Assembly (NCBI GenBank): GCA_037349495.1
Contig: CP140215.1
Coordinates: forward strand, 558,001-622,000
Source of the DNA: Lotmaria passim
Taxonomy: Eukaryota; Euglenozoa; Kinetoplastea; Trypanosomatida; Trypanosomatidae
Length of the DNA: 64,000 nucleotides
Direction of reading: 5' to 3'
Part shown: in pieces, positions 56,073-64,000 of the stretch
Layout of the letters: each line of letters starts with the position of its first letter
Position numbering within the stretch: the stretch's first letter is position 1
The notes under the pieces: generated by a model
Databases searched by the model: none
Told to the model about the DNA's origin: nothing
What the model saw: only the letters and a program-made list of their open reading frames with translations
Translations under genes and position numbers: made by a program

Positions 56073-59000
56073 TTACTCCTCACTGTCGGCAGCGTCTTCG
56101 GCTGCGTCTGTGTCAACGCCAGCGGCCGAAGTTTCCTCCTCGTCCTCCTGCGTCGTGCACGAGTCGACCTGCATGCGTGCCTCCCATTCGTCGATAAAAC
56201 CGCGGTCCTTGCGCTCCGGTCCGCCACGCCCCTGCTTCTTGGCCTTTGCCGCGATCAGCTTGAAGTACTCGTACACCTCTGGACTGCGTAGCCAGTGCTT
56301 GTACTGTTGGTAACATGTCTCGGAGGTGAGACTGCCGATGGCTTTCTGTGTGGTGTAGTTCAGCTCACTGAGGCAGAAGGCGATGTTCTGCGCTAGCGCG
56401 TGCCTCTTCTTGCTGCGCTCCGCGTAAGCCTCGAACCGCTGGCACAAACGCAGCACCAGTGAGTCTGTTGGTTTGTCGCCCTCCACACGTTCCAGCAGGA
56501 TGCGCATCGCCAGCTGGAACTTGTCGGCTGGCATACGGCTGGTCAGCTTGCCCACCAGAGGTGGAATGAGGTTGCCGGTCTTCTCCTTCTCCTTCATCGC
56601 CAAGTTCTGCACAAAGGTGATGGCGTTGTTGGCGATTGTCTCGTCCGGGTCGGCCACCAGCTCCACGATGGTGTAGAGGTGGTCCTGAATACGCAGCATG
56701 TCTCCCAACACCAGATGTGAGCACACCTGAATCGTCACCGCACGCACGCGGACGTCGTCGTCCACCAGTAGCTTGAAGAAGCCAGTACTCGTGACTCTAA
56801 GGTAGGGAGCAAGCAGGTTCGGGTGGACGCAGGCAAGGTCACCGAGCGCAATGACGATGTTCACTTTCGTAATCCACGACTCCCGTTTGTCGGTGACAAT
56901 CGTGAAGAGCAGCTTGAGCTGCTCGGCGCAGAAGTCCTCATTGACGATCATGTACTGGCAGAGCGCGAGCACCGCGCAGACCCGCTCGTAAGGCTTCTCG
57001 GCAAAGAAGATGGCCTTCTTGCTGCAGGCGGAGACGATCATGGCGGTGTAGCGGGACCAAACGGAGCCAGCCGCAATGATTGCCTGCTTCCGCTTCAGCG
57101 CGACCTGCTGGATCTCGTGCCGCTGGTACTCGTGCGAGCCCAGCCCCAGTTCTTTCTGCATCGAATCCGTCGCATCCTTGGAGTGCTGGGAGGCATGGGT
57201 AGCCTTCGCAGGCTCCTCCAGCACCTTCAGCTCCGCCTTCTCCGCCTGCTCCACCGCCACCAACTGCTTGAGGGTGGTGTGTCCCAGCAGGAAGAGAAAC
57301 TGTGCTTTCCGGTTCGGCTCCTCGTCCAGGTTGGGGCGGGCACCGTAGTACTCCAGCACGTAGTTGTACACCGACACAGGCACCTCGCACAGACTGTGGA
57401 TGACGTTGATCGCGGCCTCTGCGAGAATCATCCACGATGCCATGTCGGTGGTGCGGCGGCAGAGGTGGTTGAGAACGTGGCGCAGAATTGGGTGCCGTGT
57501 GACATCTTCGTCGGCTGAAATGGGTTGGAACTGCGGGTCGAGCGATTCGCTTTGAAGGGCGGCGAACACGTAGGAGAGTAGAATGTTGTCCTTGTGCGCG
57601 TCGGAACAGAGGAACTCGACAATGCTGTCGTTACGCGTCCGCAGATCTTTCCAGACGTATTTGCTGAGGAGGCTGTAGATGCGCATGGCCACACGCCGGT
57701 CATCATCGCTGGAGTCGGCGTCGATCGAGCCCTCGGCAATGCTCCAAACCGCCTCTACGAACTGGGGGGAAAGATACCGCGCAAAGGCGGGGTTCATCTT
57801 CAGTAGCCCAAAAATGCGATCCACCGCGCTCACCTCGCCCTCGGAGGCGTAGCGCAGGAGGCTGATTAACTTCTGCGCACTGGCGGCGGCCCGCGTGCCG
57901 GTTGAGACGGCGGCGCGGTTGAACGCGTTGAAGACAACCTCCGCGAAGGCGTCGCGTACGGCAAACTGAATCTTCATCTCGCCTTCAAAGACCATCACGA
58001 CGACTTTGAGAAATGCCTTCTCGCCTCCCTCGACGCGGCACTCCGAGCACGCAACAATCAACTTTATCGACTCGATAACATCTCGCTCCGTCTTGCTGTC
58101 AAGCAGGACACAGGCGTACTGCAGCGCCTTTTTGATGAGCTCCACAAAGGAGAGCGTGTTCTTGTAGAAGATAATGCGGTGCAACGTTGCCAACTGCCTC
58201 TCCGTCAGCGACGGCTCCTCGCGTGTCGGCCTCGCCCCACCCTTGACAGTTGACGCTGTCACTGTAGCAGTGGCGGTGACAGCAGCAGAAGGCCGCCTGT
58301 CTTCCTCCTCCCCCTCCGTTCCGCCGCCGCCCTCGTCGTCCAACGGGTCCTCCAGGGCTTCGGTGAGCGGCTGGAACTGCGCAGCCACCCGCTCCAGCGC
58401 AGCGTTCATCGCGGCCGCGTCGCCAAATATAGAAGCGCCCTCGCCAGCCGACTCTTCGATCTTGCTCTTGATCAGGGCACTGTTGAGCACGTTGCCGAAC
58501 CAGTTCTTCCTGAGCACGGCAGAGATGGTGGTCATGGCGGAGTCGCGAACGAGGTAGTTGCGGTCTTCCAGCCTTCCCACGAGGGCCTCCATCAACGCGA
58601 GGTGATAGCGCTTCGGCACGGCGCGGCACTCCACCAGCTTCTCCCACGTGTGCAGCGCGTGGTTGCGCGCAAAGGCGTTCACGTCCATGACACGAAAGAG
58701 AAGCTCGTTCAGGTACGAGCTGCGCACCACCTCGTCATCCGAATTGCGGGCGTGCCCAGTGTAGCGCTGGATCACCATCTCCGCGATGCAGGTGATCACC
58801 GCCTTTCTCACGTCGTAGTTTTCGCTCTGAAGCACCGGAATGACCAGCTGCGACATCCGCACCACCACACTGATGCTGCGCTTCGCGACCTCGCTGAAGA
58901 AGCAGGCCACATTTTTGGCCGCGGCAACGTCGCTGCAGGCCTCGTAGAGGGCAGCGCGTGACATGAGCTCGAAAATGGTATGCAGTAGCTGGTCACCAAA

Positions 59001-59918
59001 CGAGCCACAGGCTTCGCTCTGTTCAGTGTCCGACACGAGCCGCGAAAGAAACAGCGCGGCACTCTCTGACTTGAGCGACAGCTCCACAAGCGGTGAGATG
59101 AGATCGGACAGGTTAGCAGCGCTGTTCTTCGCCAGAATGCAGGTGCTGATGCGTGCAAACAGCAACGCCAGGGCCCCTGCAATCGACTGCCCGTCGCTGC
59201 CTATATTCTGCTTCAGCGTCACCATGTGAAGGCATGTTTTAACCACCAAACTGAGTGTCAAGTCCTCGAGGTGGCTGTCCGGCCACAGCCGCATTACCTC
59301 CGGCGAGCACAAGTCCACCAGCGCCGTCAAGACCAACTCACGACCGTCCATGTCCACGCCGCTGCCGTCGTCGCCGAAGGTGGTGTCGGTGTCTCGGCGA
59401 GAGCGCTTGCGGTGGGAACGCTGGGAAAACGCCCCTGAAGGCTCATCGTCGTCGGAAGGAGCCGTGGAGAGGAGGATGTTGCACACGATGAAGACGTACA
59501 TCTTCAACGTGGACCGCAAGCAAACCTCCAACGCGCCGTTAAGTGCCCCGCCAGGCTTCTGCTTCTTCAAGAACGCGACGGCGACCTGGAGCAGCTTTTT
59601 CAGTCGCTCGCCTACCTCGTGACAGATTTTATGCCGCGCCACCCGCGTTACTTCGCTGGCGAAGTTCGATTTGCCGCGGATCGCCTTCACATATGAGTAG
59701 AGAGGAAAGAACAGCTCCGGCTTTGTAAAGAGCGCTGTTGGCGACTTCTCATGATGCAAAGCGTCGAACAGACGCGTGAGATCGTCCAACTGTTGCCGCG
59801 ACGGCACGTCAAACTCACACGCCGCTTCCACGTGGTAGCGTTCATCGCCAATCCCCGCCACGCTCTCTAAGTCAGCGACGTGGTTGGGAATAAAAAACTC
59901 AAGCGGCGCAGCCATCAC
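56073..59918 (-). CDS. CND1: Condensin complex subunit 1 (CAP-D2/CND1)
   Basis: 1281 residues, near the 1200-1400 usual for CAP-D2. It is mostly HEAT repeats. Conserved CAP-D2 stretches are RKAVITCIAEMVIQRYTGHA, FRVMDVNAFARNHALHTWEKL, GRLEDRNYLVRDSAMTTI and the C-terminal Cnd1 domain from about residue 975. That domain includes YERVCAVLALCQYMIVNEDF, WITKVNIVIALGDLACVHPN, DDDVRVRAVTIQVCSHLVL and DPDETIANNAITFVQNLA. It is the HEAT subunit that, with CAP-G, CAP-H and SMC2/SMC4, forms condensin for mitotic chromosome organisation; the N-terminal CAP-D2-type region excludes CAP-D3. An acidic Glu/Gly insertion lies near residues 525-560, and the tail is acidic. Met1 or Met2 may start it; a strong acceptor lies just upstream. 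Confidence 0.92.
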   Translation of the reverse strand: MMAAPLEFFIPNHVADLESVAGIGDERYHVEAACEFDVPSRQQLDDLTRLFDALHHEKSPTALFTKPELFFPLYSYVKAIRGKSNFASEVTRVARHKICHEVGERLKKLLQVAVAFLKKQKPGGALNGALEVCLRSTLKMYVFIVCNILLSTAPSDDDEPSGAFSQRSHRKRSRRDTDTTFGDDGSGVDMDGRELVLTALVDLCSPEVMRLWPDSHLEDLTLSLVVKTCLHMVTLKQNIGSDGQSIAGALALLFARISTCILAKNSAANLSDLISPLVELSLKSESAALFLSRLVSDTEQSEACGSFGDQLLHTIFELMSRAALYEACSDVAAAKNVACFFSEVAKRSISVVVRMSQLVIPVLQSENYDVRKAVITCIAEMVIQRYTGHARNSDDEVVRSSYLNELLFRVMDVNAFARNHALHTWEKLVECRAVPKRYHLALMEALVGRLEDRNYLVRDSAMTTISAVLRKNWFGNVLNSALIKSKIEESAGEGASIFGDAAAMNAALERVAAQFQPLTEALEDPLDDEGGGGTEGEEEDRRPSAAVTATATVTASTVKGGARPTREEPSLTERQLATLHRIIFYKNTLSFVELIKKALQYACVLLDSKTERDVIESIKLIVACSECRVEGGEKAFLKVVVMVFEGEMKIQFAVRDAFAEVVFNAFNRAAVSTGTRAAASAQKLISLLRYASEGEVSAVDRIFGLLKMNPAFARYLSPQFVEAVWSIAEGSIDADSSDDDRRVAMRIYSLLSKYVWKDLRTRNDSIVEFLCSDAHKDNILLSYVFAALQSESLDPQFQPISADEDVTRHPILRHVLNHLCRRTTDMASWMILAEAAINVIHSLCEVPVSVYNYVLEYYGARPNLDEEPNRKAQFLFLLGHTTLKQLVAVEQAEKAELKVLEEPAKATHASQHSKDATDSMQKELGLGSHEYQRHEIQQVALKRKQAIIAAGSVWSRYTAMIVSACSKKAIFFAEKPYERVCAVLALCQYMIVNEDFCAEQLKLLFTIVTDKRESWITKVNIVIALGDLACVHPNLLAPYLRVTSTGFFKLLVDDDVRVRAVTIQVCSHLVLGDMLRIQDHLYTIVELVADPDETIANNAITFVQNLAMKEKEKTGNLIPPLVGKLTSRMPADKFQLAMRILLERVEGDKPTDSLVLRLCQRFEAYAERSKKRHALAQNIAFCLSELNYTTQKAIGSLTSETCYQQYKHWLRSPEVYEYFKLIAAKAKKQGRGGPERKDRGFIDEWEARMQVDSCTTQEDEEETSAAGVDTDAAEDAADSEE

Positions 59919-59948
59919 CGATTAAATATGCACCTACCCGTTGTACGA

Positions 59949-59971
59949 CTGCGAAGAGGGAGAAACAAAAA
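59949..59971 (-). promoter_or_regulatory. Candidate trans-splice acceptor for condensin subunit 1
   Basis: Sense-strand pyrimidine tract TTTTTGTTTCTCCCTCTTCG followed by CAG (AG at 59950-59949), about 30 nt before the ATG at 59918. Confidence 0.65.
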
Positions 59972-61357
59972 CACGAGACTGATAATCAAGAGGGAGAGAT
60001 ACCGCTATGTACTGCGAATGCAATGGAGTTTCGAGTGGTGCAGCCTCTATAATCTATCTATATCTGTTGAATCACAGTAATCAAGCCCTAATAGTAACTT
60101 TCCCCAGACTCCGTAGGGTGTGGCCAACTTCTTTTGCCGCACCAAGACAATGCCGGCAGTGAAGAGAAAAAAAAAAAAAGAGCTTCAAAGAAGAAGGGTC
60201 GCCAATCGTAACTGCAATGCGACATAAAGAACCATTAGGAAAAAAGAAGAGGGAAAGATAAAAAAAAAAAAAAAGGCACTACGAATAGCAATAGGCCACG
60301 CAAAGGGGAAAAGTCTCTTTCTCATTCATAAGTTCATTACGCCAACTGCTTTACTGGTATTTCGGATGTGTGCGCTCAAAAGCTTGCACGGCAGAAACCA
60401 GGAAAGGCAATAGTGAGCGCTCTAGACTCAGCTTTTTTGTTGTTGTTGTTGTGTGTGACACTATAGAGTCTACAACGTTGTGTTGCAAAAAAAAAAAAAG
60501 AGCTTCTCTTCTCTTTTTGTTGCTGAGGGAGTCAACAGTGGAAAAAAAGGAGAGAAGATGAGCTTCGCAAAAGCAGCAACTACAATACAGAAAAAAGGAA
60601 CACAAAGCCGTTGCTTGCCGAAAACTCATCAACTACGATTTTTCGCCACCCTCATAGACTGAAGTGCGTTCAGCCGTGTCAACCTTTGCTGCACACAGTT
60701 CATGAAGAAAAGAGCCTTAAGACATGCGCCGTGGTAAATCTCATGAACCGCCCTTACGGCTCCGCAGCTTCACAGGGGAAAAAAAAACTAGTCTTGCAAA
60801 CTGAAAAAAAAAAACGTTTTCGATTCTTATAGTAAGTAATAAAAAAAAAAAAAAAGGAAAAGGGGTTAAAAAAAAAAAAACGGCAACAGCTTCACACAGT
60901 CCATTGCTGCCCCGAAAACTGATTTCAAGCTTTTGATCCTCTTTTGAGCTTTGCACTGCAAAAAAAAAAAAAAAAAACTATTTTGCGCACATTCTCTTTT
61001 GGCCTTGCCTTTCCACGCTAGCTACTAACACGCGCGGCAACGAAGAGGACAGAAAAAAGAAAGCAAGAGCATTGGCGACGCGTGTAAGCAAAAGGAAAGA
61101 GACACAGTGCAAAGAGAAGAAAATGATGGCCTATATCCTACGCTACATACACACATGCAAGAACAGCATGTGACCACCTGCGTTGCTTGCGGTAAACAAG
61201 AAGATACGGCACTGAAAATCAAGTAATGATAACAATAAAAGAAAAGTGTGGGAAGACAAAAAAAAAAAAAGAGATTTATTGCCCAATTAAGAACGTTTTG
61301 TGTTAATAGATCGGAAAAGAGAGTCAGGAAAAGAGCCAGCACAGGAAATGGTGCTGA
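59972..61357. other. Intergenic region
   Basis: No gene seen in 1.4 kb. It has many A runs: near 60167, 60260, 60487, 60839, 60878, A18 at 60960-60977 and near 61258. Short open frames are Lys/Phe artefacts. Confidence 0.6.
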
Positions 61358-62566
61358 TTACAACTTCGCGCCGTTTCCTGCCTTGATCTGCTCACGGTAC
61401 TTCTGCATGTAATAGTCGATGCGCTGCCGCTTTTCGCCAGGCTTGTTCTCGATGTACGTCCCCCCAACGGAGAAGCACGCAAAGCCACCGGAGGCTGTTC
61501 CCCAAACAATGGCCTCTACAAGATCGAGCTCGCCAACAGCCTTACCGGATCCAAGGGCCTCAGAGAGGTAGCCGAGCACACCGCCGGCAAAGTTATCGCC
61601 GCATCCAGTGGTGTCGCCGCGCTGCTCAGGATGAGCCAGCAGGTCCTTTGACACGGCTTCGCAGATCGGGAACCACGAGATCGGAAGCGGCTTAAACAGC
61701 TTGCCGCCGGACCAAGCGCAGAAGCGCTCCGCCCCATGCGTGATCGTAAACGAGCTCACGCCCATCCGGACGAAGAACTTGCAGGCTTCGTTGATGTCCT
61801 CTGTGCCAGTGATGTGGAGTGCCTCATCCCAATCAACCATCAGTAGATCCATGAACTTGAACGAGTCGTCGCTCTCACCCATTGGCCAACGGCCATGCGG
61901 GTTGCGCGCCTGGCTGCGGTGGTCGTATACCGTTCCCACGACATTCACGCGCCCCTCCTGGCGGCCGCGACGCAGTAAGGATGTCAAGTGGTCGTGCAAG
62001 ACGGGAGTGAGTGCAGTGGCACCAAAGTACAAAATATCAGACTTGAAGAAGTCGTCGCCCAGCATCTTGCTGTCCATCATTCCCAGCGTGCCGAGGTTGA
62101 TGGCGAAACAGCGCTCCCCGTGCCCGTTGGCATAGTTCGGGTCTGAGAGGCAAACGCAGAACGGCGACTCTCCTTTAATCTCCTTGTAATTGGAGATGTC
62201 CACGGGCGTCTTCTCCAGAATGGCGCGGATGCGCTTCCCGGTCTTGTCGTGCCCGTGGGCGCCAAAGTACTTCACGCGCGAATTCATCGAAGAGGTCAGC
62301 TGCGCAGCATTCACCAGCGCGACAATACAGGGCCCACCGAGGTTGTACGTGTCCGGCTCACACATCCAACCCTGTTCCTTACGAATTTCAGCGAGCGGCT
62401 TTCCGGCAAACTTCTCCCACGCTTCCACAAACGATAGGTGCCCAGGGTTGACGCCGCCGTCGCCGTGCTTCTTCGACTGGTACTTCTTAAATGAGTCGCT
62501 GCTGAAGTCGATGTTGGTGTAAAGGTAGTCTATCACACAACACCCGGTTCCAGAAATAGAGGCCAT
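61358..62566 (-). CDS. PfkB-family carbohydrate kinase, probably glycosomal
   Basis: 402 residues. Ribokinase/PfkB fold: an N-terminal GTGCCVIDYLY strand, the substrate-side NLGGPCIVALVNAAQL with KYFGAHGHDKTG, and the C-terminal signature DTTGCGDNFAGGVLGYL at 318-334, in which Asp324 is the catalytic base. The signature has Cys where most members have Ala (GAGD). The family phosphorylates sugars or nucleosides with ATP; the exact substrate cannot be read from the sequence, and adenosine kinase or ribokinase identity is not supported. The last three residues are AKL, a good type 1 peroxisomal signal, so import into glycosomes is predicted. The start is preceded by a long pyrimidine tract and CAG only 2 nt before the ATG. 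Confidence 0.85.
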   Translation of the reverse strand: MASISGTGCCVIDYLYTNIDFSSDSFKKYQSKKHGDGGVNPGHLSFVEAWEKFAGKPLAEIRKEQGWMCEPDTYNLGGPCIVALVNAAQLTSSMNSRVKYFGAHGHDKTGKRIRAILEKTPVDISNYKEIKGESPFCVCLSDPNYANGHGERCFAINLGTLGMMDSKMLGDDFFKSDILYFGATALTPVLHDHLTSLLRRGRQEGRVNVVGTVYDHRSQARNPHGRWPMGESDDSFKFMDLLMVDWDEALHITGTEDINEACKFFVRMGVSSFTITHGAERFCAWSGGKLFKPLPISWFPICEAVSKDLLAHPEQRGDTTGCGDNFAGGVLGYLSEALGSGKAVGELDLVEAIVWGTASGGFACFSVGGTYIENKPGEKRQRIDYYMQKYREQIKAGNGAKL

Positions 62567-62568
62567 GA

Positions 62569-62628
62569 CTGAGGTGAAGAAAAACCAAGCGACAACAACA
62601 AAAGGAGAAAAAAAGGGAGAAAAGGGTA
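62569..62628 (-). promoter_or_regulatory. Candidate trans-splice acceptor for the PfkB kinase
   Basis: A long CT-rich tract on the sense strand ends in CACCTCAG (AG at 62570-62569), which would leave a native 5' leader of 2 nt before the ATG at 62566. This is the cleanest tract upstream; actual use is inferred. Confidence 0.5.
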
Positions 62629-64000
62629 AATTACGTTTTTGTCCGTTTCGATGACGTTACTTTACTAGTTCACAGAAACAAAAACAGGGAATTGCTTGTT
62701 AGTAGAATTGAACAAAGAAAAAAGACCATAAAAAGAAAACAGGTTGCAATTGAGGAGAAAGAAACGAAGAAATAATGAGGTTTAAGAGACGAGAAGAAAT
62801 GGAGAGTAGTAAATTCAGCCTTCTGTACGCAGGCGAAAACTGAAGCACAGAAAGCCAACTTCATTAAGCACTACGAGTGTGAGCAGAGAAAAAGAGACTG
62901 CGCTTTCAAACCATCCTTTAACCGTTACACAGACGATTGTCCCAGACGAACGCAACCACTGCAAAGAGGTGAAAAGCAAAGCTCATTCCAACCATTTCGC
63001 GCGTACCAAGCATCTCCCTTCGAAGAAGGGTAGAGTTCAACCAAAGTGCATCTGTCTACCGCAGTGTACATCACCGTTACTGTCTAGGTTTACAGTTCTC
63101 AATAACAACTATTTCGACCTCCTTCCTTGTCTAAATTGTACACTTTTGGAATTGGTGACACACTTTTATCATTCCCACAAAACTACTGAGACTTAACTGT
63201 GAGCTTTAGAGAAATTGAAAAGAGAGTTTCCATCAACCGATTCAGTAAGGGACACTGTGTTCTTTTTTTTTTTTACCTCTTTTCATTGCTCTCAGTGCAA
63301 CGCACAGCTTCGGGTAAATTGAAAAACAAAAAAAAAACATGTAATGAACTTACTGTGGTCGAAAAAACAAAACGAGCTTTTGATGTGCTGCACACTCAAA
63401 GACAAACCAGGTGGCTCGATCTGCTTCAGTGCAGCCGTCCTTGCGCGGGAATAAAAAATGTAATATGTTGAGAAAACGGAAACTATCATGCACCGAGTAT
63501 CAACCAGCCGCCTGCAGGGAGAAAAGCCTATCACACCTTTTCCAAAGGATCAGCAACTCGCGCATGTGCTTCCCGAGTATATCCTATTCACACTGAGTTC
63601 ACTTCGCAATCGAGAACCACGTAGTTTGTCACGTTGAATTTGGCGCCGTAACCCTTCTCTTTCTGAAAAAAAAAAAAACTCACTAGTACTTGCTCTCATC
63701 TTTGTGGCGACGACGAAAAAGAGAAAGGAAGAGGAAAGGTACCAAGCACTCGCGTCACTACGTCCCCCCCCCCCCACACACACACACACTCTCTCTCTCG
63801 TTGTGTTCATGATGTCCACCAAGAAGAGGCTCGAGAAACGGCTTCCTTAGCATTAACTGTGCATCTCCATCAGGCTTCCGTCAATCGCCTCATTTCTTCT
63901 GCCTGGCTTCAAGCAGAGAGGTTCTTTTTTCTTGTTTGTTTGTGAAGGGCGGTGGAAGAAGTTGAAAAAGGTAAGGGGGAGGAGGGACGGAGGTTACCGA
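62629..64000. other. Gene-free right end
   Basis: No supported gene in 1.4 kb. It has T12 near 63263, A9-A13 runs near 63330 and 63666, and a C12-(CA)n-(CT)n tract at 63764-63799. It probably includes the 3' UTR of the next gene beyond the window. Confidence 0.55.
63764..63799. repeat. C12-(CA)n-(CT)n compound repeat
   Basis: Homopolymer C (63764-63775) followed by CA repeats (to 63789) and CT repeats (to 63799). Confidence 0.9.

Larger units (their letters stand above)
1..64000 (-). other. Directional gene cluster (part of one polycistronic unit)
   Basis: Every gene supported here is on the minus strand, with no strand switch. Coding regions are intronless and GC-rich, and intergenic regions are AT-rich with long A/T runs. 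This is the organisation known for trypanosomatid polycistronic units processed by trans-splicing and polyadenylation. Individual promoters are therefore not expected, and I see none. Confidence 0.9.

Noticed and set aside
1-64000. Search for transposons, LINE/SINE-like retroposons, retroviral elements, tRNA and rRNA genes
   Set aside because: No reverse transcriptase, integrase or transposase motifs, no terminal repeats apart from the PDEB tandem array, and no RNA gene signatures were seen by eye. Degenerate elements could be missed.

Overview
The window reads as nuclear DNA of a trypanosomatid (Kinetoplastea). All 28 recognisable protein genes are intronless and lie on the minus strand, separated by roughly 0.5 to 1.4 kb of AT-rich sequence full of homopolymers and dinucleotide repeats. 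Many start codons are preceded, on the sense strand, by a polypyrimidine tract and an AG, as expected for trans-splicing of a polycistronic transcript. Coding sequence is GC-rich. Family-specific traits include a PCNA with the trypanosomatid insert, tandem PDEB phosphodiesterases with two GAF domains, a short TYW1 and a sugar kinase ending in a glycosomal AKL signal. From memory, and not checked here, the run GlnRS - PCNA - phosphomevalonate kinase - PDEB - presenilin matches the order on Leishmania chromosome 15. I cannot name the genus.

Layout from left to right (transcription runs right to left): the N-terminal part of an unknown protein (1-805), a 2OG-Fe(II) oxygenase-like protein, actin-related protein 3, a DUF1796 papain-like protein, NOP58, a TMEM164-like membrane protein, an unknown probable mitochondrial protein, the HRD1 ER ubiquitin ligase, MSH3, a 98-residue unknown, glutaminyl-tRNA synthetase, PCNA, phosphomevalonate kinase, a small Cys-rich membrane protein and SNU13/NHP2L1. 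Then comes a three-gene PDEB array (30201-41125), an HMG-box-like basic protein, an unknown, GINS subunit PSF1, a tiny histidine-rich protein, presenilin, a short TYW1, an unknown, a PDK1-like kinase with a FYVE-like zinc finger, condensin subunit 1 (CAP-D2) and a PfkB sugar kinase. The last 1.4 kb carries no recognisable gene.

Genes in such a unit are co-transcribed without functional grouping. Several themes still recur: DNA replication and chromosome maintenance (PCNA, PSF1, MSH3, condensin), box C/D snoRNP (NOP58, SNU13), tRNA biology (GlnRS, TYW1), ER membrane proteolysis (HRD1, presenilin) and signalling (PDEB, PDK1-like kinase).

The most striking structure is the PDEB array. Two adjacent 4042-bp units (30236-34277 and 34278-38319) are almost identical, including the intergenic DNA, and a third partial unit (38320-40427) is fused to a third gene whose N-terminal ~232 residues are clearly diverged. 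This pattern indicates very recent duplication plus sequence homogenisation that stops sharply just before GAF-A. I found no transposon, retroelement, tRNA, rRNA or CRISPR array, and nothing that I can call a wholly new system. The best candidates for undescribed biology are the FYVE-like PDK1 relative, the EDHH-repeat histidine-rich protein and the A-rich leaders next to some start codons.
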